From positions 2,982,972 through 3,046,971 of the forward strand of contig NC_015732.1 in assembly GCF_000219725.1 (NCBI RefSeq): DNA of 64,000 nucleotides, in the 5' to 3' direction. Position 1 is the first letter of the stretch; the number at the start of each line of letters is the position of its first letter. Source of the stretch: Gracilinema caldarium DSM 7334 (GTDB lineage: Bacteria > Spirochaetota > Spirochaetia > Treponematales > Breznakiellaceae). A program made the position numbers and the translations under genes. This document shows, one piece after another, positions 15,794 through 24,779 of this stretch. The notes under the pieces were generated by a model that saw only the letters and a program-made list of their open reading frames with translations, searched no databases and was not told the origin of the DNA.

Positions 15794-17296
15794 TTATTTT
15801 TTCCCTGAATGTATGGAAACATCGAGACTCTTCTGAAGGTTGTCGATGACATTGGACCACAAGAGAGAAATTTCCAGGGGAGTCAGGGTCTGGTACAGCC
15901 GTTCCCTGAGTTTCTGGTAAACCTCCGATCCCCGGCGGCCTTCTTCGTACAGGGTACGATACTTAGCCGGTAGTACGGTAGGTACTTTTTCATCAATTTT
16001 TGGTTCAATCCGTTCGTTATACCGGGCCTGGATTTTTTTATACTCCCCCAGAATTGAACGGGAATATTCAAGACAAAGGGGATCAAAATGAGGAATCATA
16101 TCCAAATAACCTACCAGTTTTTCCAGGTTCTGCAGGGACTTTCGGTAATCCTGGGCGAGACGGAAGGTGGAGAGGGTATCCTGGGCGAATTTGATAAGAT
16201 CTTCATTGGTCAAGGATTGAATGATGCCCTGTTCTGTAACATCAATTTTTATTTTAGGCATGGTTCGCAACACCTTAGAAATCAGAGTCAAAAGGGAAAT
16301 AAAAATACCATCCTTCCAGAGGCCTCCTTCTATGGCACGGTACAAGTCGGTCATCTGAGCCTCATAAAGCAGCTTTTTCATATCCCGTTCGGTATAGAGC
16401 ACCTCGTGAACAGCGACTGATATGCCCTTAAAGCTGATCCAGCCGGAATCAAAAAACTTGATATGGGTCTTCGCAAAAAAAGGATGGGCAGCAGCTTTCA
16501 TTTCCGCTGTAAAGTTGGTATACACGGTCCGACTCACAAGTATAATAGACTGAGATCCGGACAACTCATTGGCCCTGCCCTGAAGTCGTGCTGCGGTATT
16601 AATGACCCCGCCAGAAAGGTCCCCATCCTTGGTGATGATAAAGGGGGTAAATTTTTTACCCCCCGCAATACCGGCAGAAACATGCATTTCTTCAAGGATA
16701 ATCTTATATCCCGTTCGATGGGTGGCCGATTCCTTTACATTAAAAGTCCGGCGTTTTGCAAAGGTATCGATGATGAGAAGGGTCACCGCAAGGACATCAC
16801 AGGCAGAAGCGCCGACGAGCACCATTTCATCACCCTGCCGCCGCTGGAACACCACATTGTAGGATTTAGCGATGTTCATGAGGTCTACCTGGATAATATC
16901 ATCCAGCATCTGGAGCATGGAAAGGTTATTCTTGTTTTTTTCGCAGAACCGGGTATAGCCATGCAGGTCGAGAATACCCACATAAACATCGGAAATCGTC
17001 AGGTTCCGCTTCAGGTCGCCGCATTGTTTTAATTCCTTATGAGGAATGACAACCTCTTTCCAAATTTTCGGATAGGTTTCAGGATCGATATCCCGGAAAA
17101 AGCCCCAGTTGAGCTTTCTGAGCAGTTTAAAAATCCGGGGAATCACCGCATTAAAACGGGCATCCCGGGGCAGAGGAGCAACCCATTCCATCAACTCTGA
17201 AAACGTCTGGATCCGTTCTTCGACAACCGCTTCTGCAAGAAAGGTATAGAGTTCAACAGCAGAGGTGGTACTGGTATAATCACTGATACTTTTCAT
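15794..17296 (-). CDS. Adenylate/guanylate cyclase-domain protein
   Basis: A 500-residue protein with a class III nucleotide cyclase domain in its middle third. The first metal-binding Asp is in VGILDLHGYTRFCE (about residue 112) and the second in RQGDEMVLVGAS (about 160). The segment GGVINTAARLQGRANELSG fits the adenine- and transition-state-binding end. N-terminal (1-105) and C-terminal (about 300-500) regions are helical and of unknown role. No membrane segments are predicted. It could make cAMP or cGMP, or be an inactive relative. The gene has no Shine-Dalgarno sequence and a strong promoter ends 8 bases before its ATG. Confidence 0.75.
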   Translation of the reverse strand: MKSISDYTSTTSAVELYTFLAEAVVEERIQTFSELMEWVAPLPRDARFNAVIPRIFKLLRKLNWGFFRDIDPETYPKIWKEVVIPHKELKQCGDLKRNLTISDVYVGILDLHGYTRFCEKNKNNLSMLQMLDDIIQVDLMNIAKSYNVVFQRRQGDEMVLVGASACDVLAVTLLIIDTFAKRRTFNVKESATHRTGYKIILEEMHVSAGIAGGKKFTPFIITKDGDLSGGVINTAARLQGRANELSGSQSIILVSRTVYTNFTAEMKAAAHPFFAKTHIKFFDSGWISFKGISVAVHEVLYTERDMKKLLYEAQMTDLYRAIEGGLWKDGIFISLLTLISKVLRTMPKIKIDVTEQGIIQSLTNEDLIKFAQDTLSTFRLAQDYRKSLQNLEKLVGYLDMIPHFDPLCLEYSRSILGEYKKIQARYNERIEPKIDEKVPTVLPAKYRTLYEEGRRGSEVYQKLRERLYQTLTPLEISLLWSNVIDNLQKSLDVSIHSGKK

Positions 17297-17304
17297 ATAC
17301 TGCT

Positions 17305-17333
17305 ATTATGAATCGATTTTTCCTGTCTGACAA
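17305..17333 (-). promoter_or_regulatory. Strong promoter placed directly at the cyclase-gene start
   Basis: On the minus strand, TTGTCA (17333-17328), exactly 17 bases, then CATAAT (17310-17305), with the ATG (17296) 8 bases later. The expected transcription start falls within a base or two of the start codon, and no ribosome site is present. This is the clearest of several leaderless-type starts in the window. Confidence 0.6.
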
Positions 17334-17357
17334 CGTTTTTCATACCGGGAGTCAGCG

Positions 17358-18950
17358 ATGAGCCTGTATAGAATCCCCCAGCTAGCCCTCTCTCTCGACG
17401 CAGATGAAGCGGAACTGCGAAAGCGGGTGATCAAAGCCCTGCGTATTTCCCCTGCGGCTCTAAGGGAGCTTCGTATCGAACGAAAATCGATTGATGCCCG
17501 GGACAAGGAACATATTAAAATTGTCTATGGTGTTTTGGTTGATGTAGATCATGGTAAACAGGGCCTTATTCCTTCGTCTGTAGCAACACCCGTGGGTCCC
17601 GAACCGGTATATACGGTTCCGTTACCCCGTCGTGTTTTTACAACACCGCCCGTTGTGGTGGGAACCGGGCCGGCAGGCCTTTTTGCTGCCCTCATTCTCG
17701 CTGAAGCGGGACTACGCCCCCTCGTGCTTGAACGGGGGGATCCGGTAGAAATCCGCGATGTAAAAATCTGTCATTTCAGGGACGGGGGAGATCTAGACCC
17801 GGAATCGAACATTCAGTTCGGTGAAGGCGGCGCAGGAACCTATTCGGATGGGAAACTGACCACCCAGGTAAAGGACGAAGGGGGCAGGAACAGGAAAGTA
17901 ATCCGGGAATTGATTGGCGCAGGAGCCCCGCCAGAAATAGGGATCCTTGCAAAACCCCATGTGGGGACCGACCAGCTCATCCGCGTTGTTGCCGGATTGC
18001 GGAAAAAGATTCAACAGCTGGGCGGGACCTTTCGTTTCAGAACCCGTTTGGATGATATACGGATAACCCAGGGTAAACTCACGGGAATTCTTGTTAATGG
18101 GTCCGAATGGATCGAAACAGACACCCTGGTTCTGGCAGTAGGTCACAGTTCCCGGGACACCTTTGCCATGCTGGAACGGCGGCAGGTACCAATGGAACAG
18201 AAGGCCTTTGCCATAGGGATCCGGATTGAACATCCCCAGGAGATGATTTCCCGCTCCCAATACGGCCGGTTTTGGAAACACCCGGCCTTACCAGTAGCGG
18301 ATTACAAACTGGCAGGACGTACCAGCGATGACCGGGGCGTGTACAGCTTCTGCATGTGTCCCGGGGGGACTGTGGTAAACGCCAGCTCAGAATATGGCGG
18401 GGTCGTTTGCAACGGGATGAGTGACTTTGCCCGGGATGGGGTCAATGCAAATGCGGCCATAGTGGTTGCTGTCCGTCCTGAAGACTTCGGTTTTCCAGGA
18501 CTTTTAGACGGTGTGGAGTTTCAGCGCCGGTGGGAACAGGCGGCATACCGGATCGCTGGAGCTACCTATGCACTGCCAGTTCAGCTCTGGAAGGATTTTC
18601 TCGATGACCGCCTCAGCACCAAACTAGGAGCCATACAACCCACCGCTACCAGGGCGTGGAGCCTGGCAAACCTGCGCCAGTGCTTACCGACCTTTGTAAG
18701 CCGGGGATTGGTCGAAGGCATAGCCCGCTTCGGGAAATCCATTGCTGGCTTTGACCGGCCCGATGCACTGCTGACCGGTGTAGAGACCCGGACGAGCAGT
18801 CCCTTGAGGATCCTCCGGGACGGAAACTGCCAATCACACATCCGGGGATTGTACCCCGCCGGAGAAGGAGCGGGCTATGCCGGAGGCATCATGTCTGCGG
18901 CCATGGATGGTATCCGGGTGGCGGAGGCCATCCTGAGCCGGGATTCGTAA
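17358..18950 (+). CDS. FAD-dependent dehydrogenase (COG2509 family)
   Basis: A 530-residue flavoprotein. About residues 1-95 form a small N-terminal domain, then the Rossmann FAD site VVVGTGPAGLFAALILAEAG with the acidic strand end VLERG. NIQFGEGGAGTYSDGKLTT and a C-terminal LYPAGEGAGYAGGIMSAAMDG, which closes the FAD site, are hallmarks of COG2509 (NAD(FAD)-utilizing dehydrogenases of unknown substrate). GGGAG lies 7 bases before the ATG. The cytosolic reaction is unknown. It is divergent from the cyclase gene. The 140 bases after it hold only a short repeated TTTGTTGCGTA. Confidence 0.85.
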   Translation: MSLYRIPQLALSLDADEAELRKRVIKALRISPAALRELRIERKSIDARDKEHIKIVYGVLVDVDHGKQGLIPSSVATPVGPEPVYTVPLPRRVFTTPPVVVGTGPAGLFAALILAEAGLRPLVLERGDPVEIRDVKICHFRDGGDLDPESNIQFGEGGAGTYSDGKLTTQVKDEGGRNRKVIRELIGAGAPPEIGILAKPHVGTDQLIRVVAGLRKKIQQLGGTFRFRTRLDDIRITQGKLTGILVNGSEWIETDTLVLAVGHSSRDTFAMLERRQVPMEQKAFAIGIRIEHPQEMISRSQYGRFWKHPALPVADYKLAGRTSDDRGVYSFCMCPGGTVVNASSEYGGVVCNGMSDFARDGVNANAAIVVAVRPEDFGFPGLLDGVEFQRRWEQAAYRIAGATYALPVQLWKDFLDDRLSTKLGAIQPTATRAWSLANLRQCLPTFVSRGLVEGIARFGKSIAGFDRPDALLTGVETRTSSPLRILRDGNCQSHIRGLYPAGEGAGYAGGIMSAAMDGIRVAEAILSRDS

Positions 18951-19089
18951 CCAGATCTCGAAGCGACCTTTGCACCCACCGGCCATCACCGCCGGCGCTC
19001 GAGTACATCGGGCCCAACAACCACTGGTCTGGACTGCTGAGTCCCAATCTCAACTCAGTTTGTTGCGTAGTCAATTTGTTGCGTACCAA

Positions 19090-21354
19090 CTACGTGAGCC
19101 GCGTCTCCAGGGCATCGAGCCGCTGTTCAAAAGCCTGGGTTTCTTTCCGGGCCATGTTGATGAAGGGGTTATCCTCCACTCGACCTAAGACGGCTTCCAT
19201 CTCGGCCTCATTGCGGAAAGTCATTTTTTTAAAGGGGTCCCGCCAGTCCTTAGCCCTGCTTTTATATACTTCGGCTTCTATCCAGCGGCGTGTTTCCCGG
19301 CCTTCCTGGAGGAGCTTCTGCAAATCGCCCCCCTGCATCAAACTTTCTGAGGTAAAGGGAGCAGATCCATCAAGGGGGGGTATCTCCAGGAGGACTGCCC
19401 AGGCGTGGATTGCCGCATCCCGGCGATAGGAAGCGGCCATAGCTTCATAGCGGGCATGGATTTCGTCCCAGGATGTAAGCAGTCCCTGGCGTATATCCTG
19501 CCGCAGCGCATCGAGCCGGGAAGATGGAACAATCTGTCCACCCAGGTTTACCCATTCATGTTCCCGCTGTGCCCCATTTTTTTGGTACCCTTCATTAAGC
19601 TCTGCCAGAAGTTCACCTATTCTGGTATCGGGCCGGGATTCTGCATAGGCAAGCAGTGCCTTAAGGGCATAGTAGCGGAGCATTCTGTTATAGGCCCGCC
19701 AGGCTTTCCTCGGTTTCAGCACCAGGGCGGGCCGCTTATGCCGTTCCAGGCCCTCCGTATAGACCTCGAGCCCACCCATGCGGTTTTCCGCCGCAGCCAG
19801 GAGGTTTCTGCCAAACTGGCGGAGGGCACCTTCTGTATAGGTGTCGGGATTTTCTCCACCTGCAAGGATCGCGGCCCGCCCGGTCCACAGCTCCAGAAGG
19901 TCCATTGCATACAAAATTTCTTCCGCCGTATCAGGGGCGAGGTAATCGGTTTCAATCTGCTGTATTTTAACGACCCGCTTATCCCTGTTGGCCGCTTTCC
20001 ATGCATTGCGCTCCAGGGCATACATGTTGTACATCCAGAAATAGGCCGGCATGACTTCCAGCCGGTCCCGGGCAACATCATGGTTTACCAGCGAAAAAGG
20101 AAGGGGGATATCAAGCTCATAGGGATAGTCCCCTTTCGCAATGAGCACATAGGATGCGAAGCGGCTTGGATGTTTCAGGGTTACCGATAGGCCCGGCCAG
20201 AAGCCCCTGCCCGCCCGGATTTCCCCGTCGTTGGCACGGCTATTATGATTAGAACCAATCGTAGCTCCCGCCGCAATATTGGACTGTCCCTGCACGAGGC
20301 TTGCGATAAGAAAGGAATTATTATGATGCTGTTCATGGGCCGGAAAAATGAGATTATTGAGCATTTCACAGCAGGAAACGGTAGAATTATCTCCTAACAC
20401 AGAGTGGATGAGCCGGGCTCCGTATTTCAGGTTGCTGTTCCGGCCCATCACAAAGCGGACGGCTTTACAGCCATAAAAGATATGGCAACCATACCCAATA
20501 ATGCCGTTAACCAGTTCCACCCCTTCGCCGATCTGGGTAGGTTCATCGGCGCTGGAAAGGATGGTCAGATTTTTAAGTTTGTTAGCACCCTTAATATAGG
20601 CACAGGAGCCAATAGCCACATCCTTAATGATGCCGCAGCCCTTAATGACTGACCAGGACCCAATGGTCCCATATCGGCCCCGGCCTGCGCCATATTGGTT
20701 TTGAGTAATATCCTTAAGCTTTGTCACCAGTTCCGCATCATCCCGGTAGGTAGCCCAGAGATAGGCATCGGCAGGAATCATATCCTCGAACGGAAGGATG
20801 GAGCGGCCTCCAGCCTCATTCATCACATCAATCCAGATCCGTACATCCTCCGATTCTCCAGGAGTCAAAATACCATTCCCGAATTTGGCATGATTAGACA
20901 CCTGGATTTCATCAACCCTGCTGATGATGACCTGATTGCCAATAATGTAATGGGAAATATAGGGACAATTTTGTATGGCACAGTCATCGCCAATGTCACA
21001 GGAGATAATCGTGCTATCCCGGATTCCTGCAGGTATTTTATAATCATGGTATTGAAGCAAGTTTTCCCGCACTGCCCCAAGCCGTACAAGCCCGTAAAAC
21101 TGTGAACTACGAATTAAATGAGGATTAAAGGGGTCGCTCACAAGAAAATCATCCCAATTAGCGCAAAAATTGTTGTTTTTTACTAAAATCGCAATTTCAT
21201 CTGCCCGCAGTTTCCGCCAATTTTTTGCATTTTTACCAATTTGCTGGTTTCTTTGCCAATATTCATCGCTGCCTTCGGGCAAAAACTGGCTGTCTATAAA
21301 ACCATAACCTAATTTTCCTGAAACGATATGGCTTATCTGGTGCATATTGTTCAT
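19090..21354 (-). CDS. DUF4954 protein with left-handed beta-helix
   Basis: A 754-residue cytosolic protein with no signal peptide. Residues about 120-450 show the hexapeptide-type pattern of a left-handed beta-helix (for example IGSWSVIKGCGIIKDVAIGSCAYIKG and LKYGARLIHSVLGDNSTVSCCEML), as in nucleotide-sugar acyltransferases and pyrophosphorylases. The C-terminal 300 residues are helical. It fits DUF4954, known mainly from spirochaetes and Bacteroidetes and without assigned reaction. GGGGGAG precedes the ATG. It stands alone and is divergent from the next gene. Confidence 0.8.
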   Translation of the reverse strand: MNNMHQISHIVSGKLGYGFIDSQFLPEGSDEYWQRNQQIGKNAKNWRKLRADEIAILVKNNNFCANWDDFLVSDPFNPHLIRSSQFYGLVRLGAVRENLLQYHDYKIPAGIRDSTIISCDIGDDCAIQNCPYISHYIIGNQVIISRVDEIQVSNHAKFGNGILTPGESEDVRIWIDVMNEAGGRSILPFEDMIPADAYLWATYRDDAELVTKLKDITQNQYGAGRGRYGTIGSWSVIKGCGIIKDVAIGSCAYIKGANKLKNLTILSSADEPTQIGEGVELVNGIIGYGCHIFYGCKAVRFVMGRNSNLKYGARLIHSVLGDNSTVSCCEMLNNLIFPAHEQHHNNSFLIASLVQGQSNIAAGATIGSNHNSRANDGEIRAGRGFWPGLSVTLKHPSRFASYVLIAKGDYPYELDIPLPFSLVNHDVARDRLEVMPAYFWMYNMYALERNAWKAANRDKRVVKIQQIETDYLAPDTAEEILYAMDLLELWTGRAAILAGGENPDTYTEGALRQFGRNLLAAAENRMGGLEVYTEGLERHKRPALVLKPRKAWRAYNRMLRYYALKALLAYAESRPDTRIGELLAELNEGYQKNGAQREHEWVNLGGQIVPSSRLDALRQDIRQGLLTSWDEIHARYEAMAASYRRDAAIHAWAVLLEIPPLDGSAPFTSESLMQGGDLQKLLQEGRETRRWIEAEVYKSRAKDWRDPFKKMTFRNEAEMEAVLGRVEDNPFINMARKETQAFEQRLDALETRLT

Positions 21355-21418
21355 GTAATCTCCCCCAACAGTAAACTTACCTTGACAATTCGATATAAAT
21401 CAGCGCTTAATACATACC

Positions 21419-22396
21419 ATGGATCAAAAATCAGCTATCCATCGCATAGGTTCTGCCCTTCGCAAAGCCTGGAAGCCCTCACTGCAAACCATCCAGTTTT
21501 TACTTTCTGTTATGATTCCCGTCTCACTGGGGGTACTGATCCTGGAAAAAACTGGTTTACTTTTTAACATATCCCGTTTTCTTACACCTTTCATGCATCT
21601 CTTGGGGCTCCATGGGGAAAGTTCCCTGGTCATACTCAGTGCTATGTTTATGAATAACTATTCGGCCATTGCGGTTATAGAAACCCTGCATCTTCCCCTA
21701 CGAGAGATTACGATTTTAACGGTGATGAGCCTCATCGCTCACAACCTTATTGTAGAAAGCACTGTTATGAAGAAAACAGGTTCTTCGGTTACAAAGATGG
21801 TCTTCCTCAGAATTTCTACTGCCCTTATAGCCGCATGGATTTTAAATTATATCCTTCCGGCAGACTTTGGTGCAAGCAACATGCAGACTATTTCTGAAAC
21901 AATAACTACTCCACAACAGTTCATGATGCAGGATATTCCCCAGATTTTTAAGTCGTGGACCCTACAAACAGGAAATCTCATACTTAAAATTGTTATCTTA
22001 ATAAGTCTCCTCATGGTGGCTCAAAAAATCATGGAAGAATTCGGTTTGCTGGAATTCCTGGGGAAAATCACCGGGCCTTTTATGCGTCTTTTAGGACTTC
22101 CGCCCTCGACAGGATTTCTCTGGATTGTGGCGAACACCCTGGGTCTTGCCTACGGATCGGCAATCATGATTGAACGGGTTGAATCAGGGAAGCTCAGTCT
22201 TTCCGAAGGAGACCTTTTTAACCATCATGTGGGGATCAGCCATTCACTACTGGAGGATACCCTCCTTTTTATGGCCATTGGAGTCCCCCTTTTCTGGGCC
22301 GTGGTACCCCGTTTTATATTGGCTATTATCATTGTCTGGATGGAACGGGGCAGGCGAATCCTCTTTAGGAAATCCTTCCAGGTCGGAACTCTTTAA
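21419..22396 (+). CDS. Nucleoside-recognition (gate-domain) membrane protein
   Basis: A 325-residue membrane protein with about eight hydrophobic segments and two Gate-like repeats. The first half has MHLLGLHGESSLVILSAMFMNNYSAIAVIETL; the second repeats the pattern with MRLLGLPPSTGFLWIVANTLGLAYGSAIM. This duplication is typical of the nucleoside-recognition/SpmA-SpmB-like family related to CNT transporter cores. Transport of a nucleoside or an ion is possible; the substrate is unknown. It converges on trpR with 50 bases between and no obvious terminator. Confidence 0.75.
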   Translation: MDQKSAIHRIGSALRKAWKPSLQTIQFLLSVMIPVSLGVLILEKTGLLFNISRFLTPFMHLLGLHGESSLVILSAMFMNNYSAIAVIETLHLPLREITILTVMSLIAHNLIVESTVMKKTGSSVTKMVFLRISTALIAAWILNYILPADFGASNMQTISETITTPQQFMMQDIPQIFKSWTLQTGNLILKIVILISLLMVAQKIMEEFGLLEFLGKITGPFMRLLGLPPSTGFLWIVANTLGLAYGSAIMIERVESGKLSLSEGDLFNHHVGISHSLLEDTLLFMAIGVPLFWAVVPRFILAIIIVWMERGRRILFRKSFQVGTL

Positions 22397-22446
22397 TACC
22401 CTATTGGTAAACCTTCAACCCTGCACCGTATTGCCGTATTGCTATT

Positions 22447-22749
22447 TCATCTGTCCAGATTATCCAGAATATGAAGCATCTTCCGGAAGGGAGAATCGGG
22501 CTTTTTCAATTCCCGGGAGCCACGAGTAATTTTACAGAGGGAAAGTCCCAGGGTACTGGCTATTTCTCGCTGAGGTATTTTGTTATCCAACGCTTTTACC
22601 AGAGCCCAACGGGCTGCAATATCCGCAGTTTCCGATGGAGTTAAAAGACTACGTAAAAAGTCTGCGATAAGTTCTGCATCCGATGTGGCAGCCAGGGTTC
22701 GTGAAAGTTCTTTAAGGTTCATTTCTACGGCAGGATCATCAATCTTCAT
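22447..22749 (-). CDS. trpR: Trp repressor (TrpR family)
   Basis: A 100-residue helical repressor. The core FLRSLLTPSETADIAARWALVKALDNKIPQREIASTLGLSLCKITRGSREL matches the TrpR helix-turn-helix (QREIASTLGLSLCKITRGS aligned to QRELKNELGAGIATITRGS). TrpR binds DNA with L-tryptophan as corepressor. No trp biosynthesis gene is in the window; its targets could be elsewhere or could include the DAHP synthase fusion gene at 52.5 kb. ATG 22749 gives family length; a longer frame from 22839 is open. A TATAGT box lies 6 bases before the ATG, with no ribosome site. Confidence 0.85.
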   Translation of the reverse strand: MKIDDPAVEMNLKELSRTLAATSDAELIADFLRSLLTPSETADIAARWALVKALDNKIPQREIASTLGLSLCKITRGSRELKKPDSPFRKMLHILDNLDR

Positions 22750-22877
22750 GCTGTTACTATACATTGGAAATACTAACTTTTCCAGAGAAATCCTGTACGG
22801 CGTAGAAAAGAACCCAAACCAGCCATCAGTCCCTTTCACCAGGTGTCCAGTTCATCAATTTCTGATATAACATGCCT

Positions 22878-24779
22878 ATGGCACTTATATCATTGGATTC
22901 GGTCAGTAAAACCCTCGGGGAGACATCCCTGTTTACCAACGTATCATTTAGCATAGAAGCGGAAGAACATATCGGCTTTGTGGGCCCTAATGGGGCTGGA
23001 AAATCGACCCTGCTTAAAATACTTGCCGGGATCCTGGAAGCAGACCAAGGAACCATTACTCGAAAACGGGGTCTGCATATCAGCACCCTGGATCAGGTCC
23101 CCCGATGGGAACGGGGGGATCGGATTCGGGACTTTCTCTTCCGTTCCACCGATCCTCTGGTACAGCTTGTGGACCGCTATGAACGGGTACTGCAGGATCC
23201 AGCCAGTTCACCGGAAACCATCAGTGCCCTCAATCATGAAATGGAAGAACGGGGGGGATACAACGTTGAACATCGTTTTTCATCGCTCCTGTCTGAATTG
23301 GATATCCAGGACCTCAATGTACCCATGGAGACCCTTTCGGGCGGTATGGTTAAAAAAGTCGCTCTGGTCCGCTGTCTAGCCAGCGACACAGACCTGCTCT
23401 TGCTGGATGAACCAACCAACCACCTGGATATCGATACGATCGAATGGCTCGAAAAAAAACTTATCCAGAGCGGCAAGGCTTTTGTGCTGGTTACCCATGA
23501 CCGCTGGTTTCTCGATACGGTCTGCAATGTCATCATTGATATTGACCGCCGGGGAGTAGCTAAATATCCAGGGGATTACAGTGAATACCTTGAACGGCTT
23601 GAGGAACGGGCCCAGATTTCTGCAGGGAGGGAACGCCGCCGGGAAGCTATACTCCGAGTGGAACTTGAATGGCTGAAACGGGGTCCCAAAGCCCGGGGCG
23701 GGAAAGATAAAAAACGAAAAGAACGGATCCGGGAACTGGTACAGGGCCGGCCAGAGGCCCCCGAAGCAAAACCAGACGCGTTTCGTACAAGCCAACGGCG
23801 GCTTGGCGGGAAAGTGTTGGAACTGCACCAGGTGAGTAAATCCTATGAGGGGAAACCGGTGCTTAAAAACTTTTCCTATACCCTATCTGTGGGGGAGCGT
23901 ATTGGGATTATCGGGCCCAACGGAAGCGGAAAATCTACCCTGCTGAATCTTATCGCCGGCACTATTGAGCCTGACAGCGGTACTGTAGTCAGGGGAGAAA
24001 CGGTCGCCATCGGTTATTTTGACCAAACCGGAGCAGCCATGAACGCCAATTCGAGCATCCTCGAATATGTGCAAAGCGCAGCAGAACGCATTTCATTTGA
24101 TGATGGGACAGAGCTCACGGCAGAACAATTTTTGGAACGATTTGGTTATCCCCGCTCTATGCAATCACAAAAAATAGAAAAACTTTCAGGAGGAGAGCGT
24201 CGCAGGCTCCAGCTGGTACGGCTGCTCATCGCAAGCCCTAATGTACTTCTCTTTGATGAACCCACCAACGATATTGATATTGGAACCATTGCGCTCCTCG
24301 AAGACTTTCTCAGGCATTTTCAGGGCAGTGTCATCGTTGTATCCCATGATCGTTCATTTCTGGAAGGTATGACCGACAGCCTCTGGATATTTGATGGCAA
24401 GGGGAATATCCAATCCTATGTGGGAACGTACAGTGCATGGCGGGAACAGCAGGAACTTCTCCAGGAACAGATTGAACAAGAGCGGGGACCGAAATCGGCT
24501 CTGGTCCCGCAGGATAAGCTGCAGAGGGAACCTATAAAAGGGCAGAAACAAAAGCTCAGTTTTAAGGAAAAACGGGAACTGGAACAGCTTTTACCAGAAA
24601 TCTCTGCCCTCGAGGAAGAAAAGACAGCCCTCGAAGCGGCTTTTTCCCATCCTGAAAGTCCCTTGGCCAGAGACGGAAAGGCCCTTGCAGAAGCGCACCG
24701 CCGTTATGAGACTGTTCTTCATCTTATTGATGAGAAAACCCTTCGGTGGGAGGAACTGGCTGCTCGCTCTGATACATAA
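22878..24779 (+). CDS. uup: ABC-F ATPase, Uup-like
   Basis: A 633-residue soluble protein with two fused ATPase domains: Walker A GPNGAGKSTLLKILAG with signature LSGGMVKKVAL and Walker B LLLLDEPTNHLD in the first; GPNGSGKSTLLNLIAG, LSGGERRRLQL and VLLFDEPTNDID in the second. The linker between them is charged and helical, and the C-terminus is a coiled coil (about 560-633), as in Uup. ABC-F proteins act on ribosomes or, for Uup, on branched DNA intermediates; they do not transport. An ATG at 22872 is also in frame. TATAAC at 22866-22871 precedes the start and no ribosome site is seen. The 3' end overlaps the convergent hybrid kinase gene by 56 bases. Confidence 0.92.
   Translation: MALISLDSVSKTLGETSLFTNVSFSIEAEEHIGFVGPNGAGKSTLLKILAGILEADQGTITRKRGLHISTLDQVPRWERGDRIRDFLFRSTDPLVQLVDRYERVLQDPASSPETISALNHEMEERGGYNVEHRFSSLLSELDIQDLNVPMETLSGGMVKKVALVRCLASDTDLLLLDEPTNHLDIDTIEWLEKKLIQSGKAFVLVTHDRWFLDTVCNVIIDIDRRGVAKYPGDYSEYLERLEERAQISAGRERRREAILRVELEWLKRGPKARGGKDKKRKERIRELVQGRPEAPEAKPDAFRTSQRRLGGKVLELHQVSKSYEGKPVLKNFSYTLSVGERIGIIGPNGSGKSTLLNLIAGTIEPDSGTVVRGETVAIGYFDQTGAAMNANSSILEYVQSAAERISFDDGTELTAEQFLERFGYPRSMQSQKIEKLSGGERRRLQLVRLLIASPNVLLFDEPTNDIDIGTIALLEDFLRHFQGSVIVVSHDRSFLEGMTDSLWIFDGKGNIQSYVGTYSAWREQQELLQEQIEQERGPKSALVPQDKLQREPIKGQKQKLSFKEKRELEQLLPEISALEEEKTALEAAFSHPESPLARDGKALAEAHRRYETVLHLIDEKTLRWEELAARSDT

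Noticed and set aside
18951-19089. Repeated TTTGTTGCGTA after the FAD dehydrogenase gene as a mobile-element end
   Set aside because: Only two short copies 17 bases apart, with no inverted partner or target duplication.
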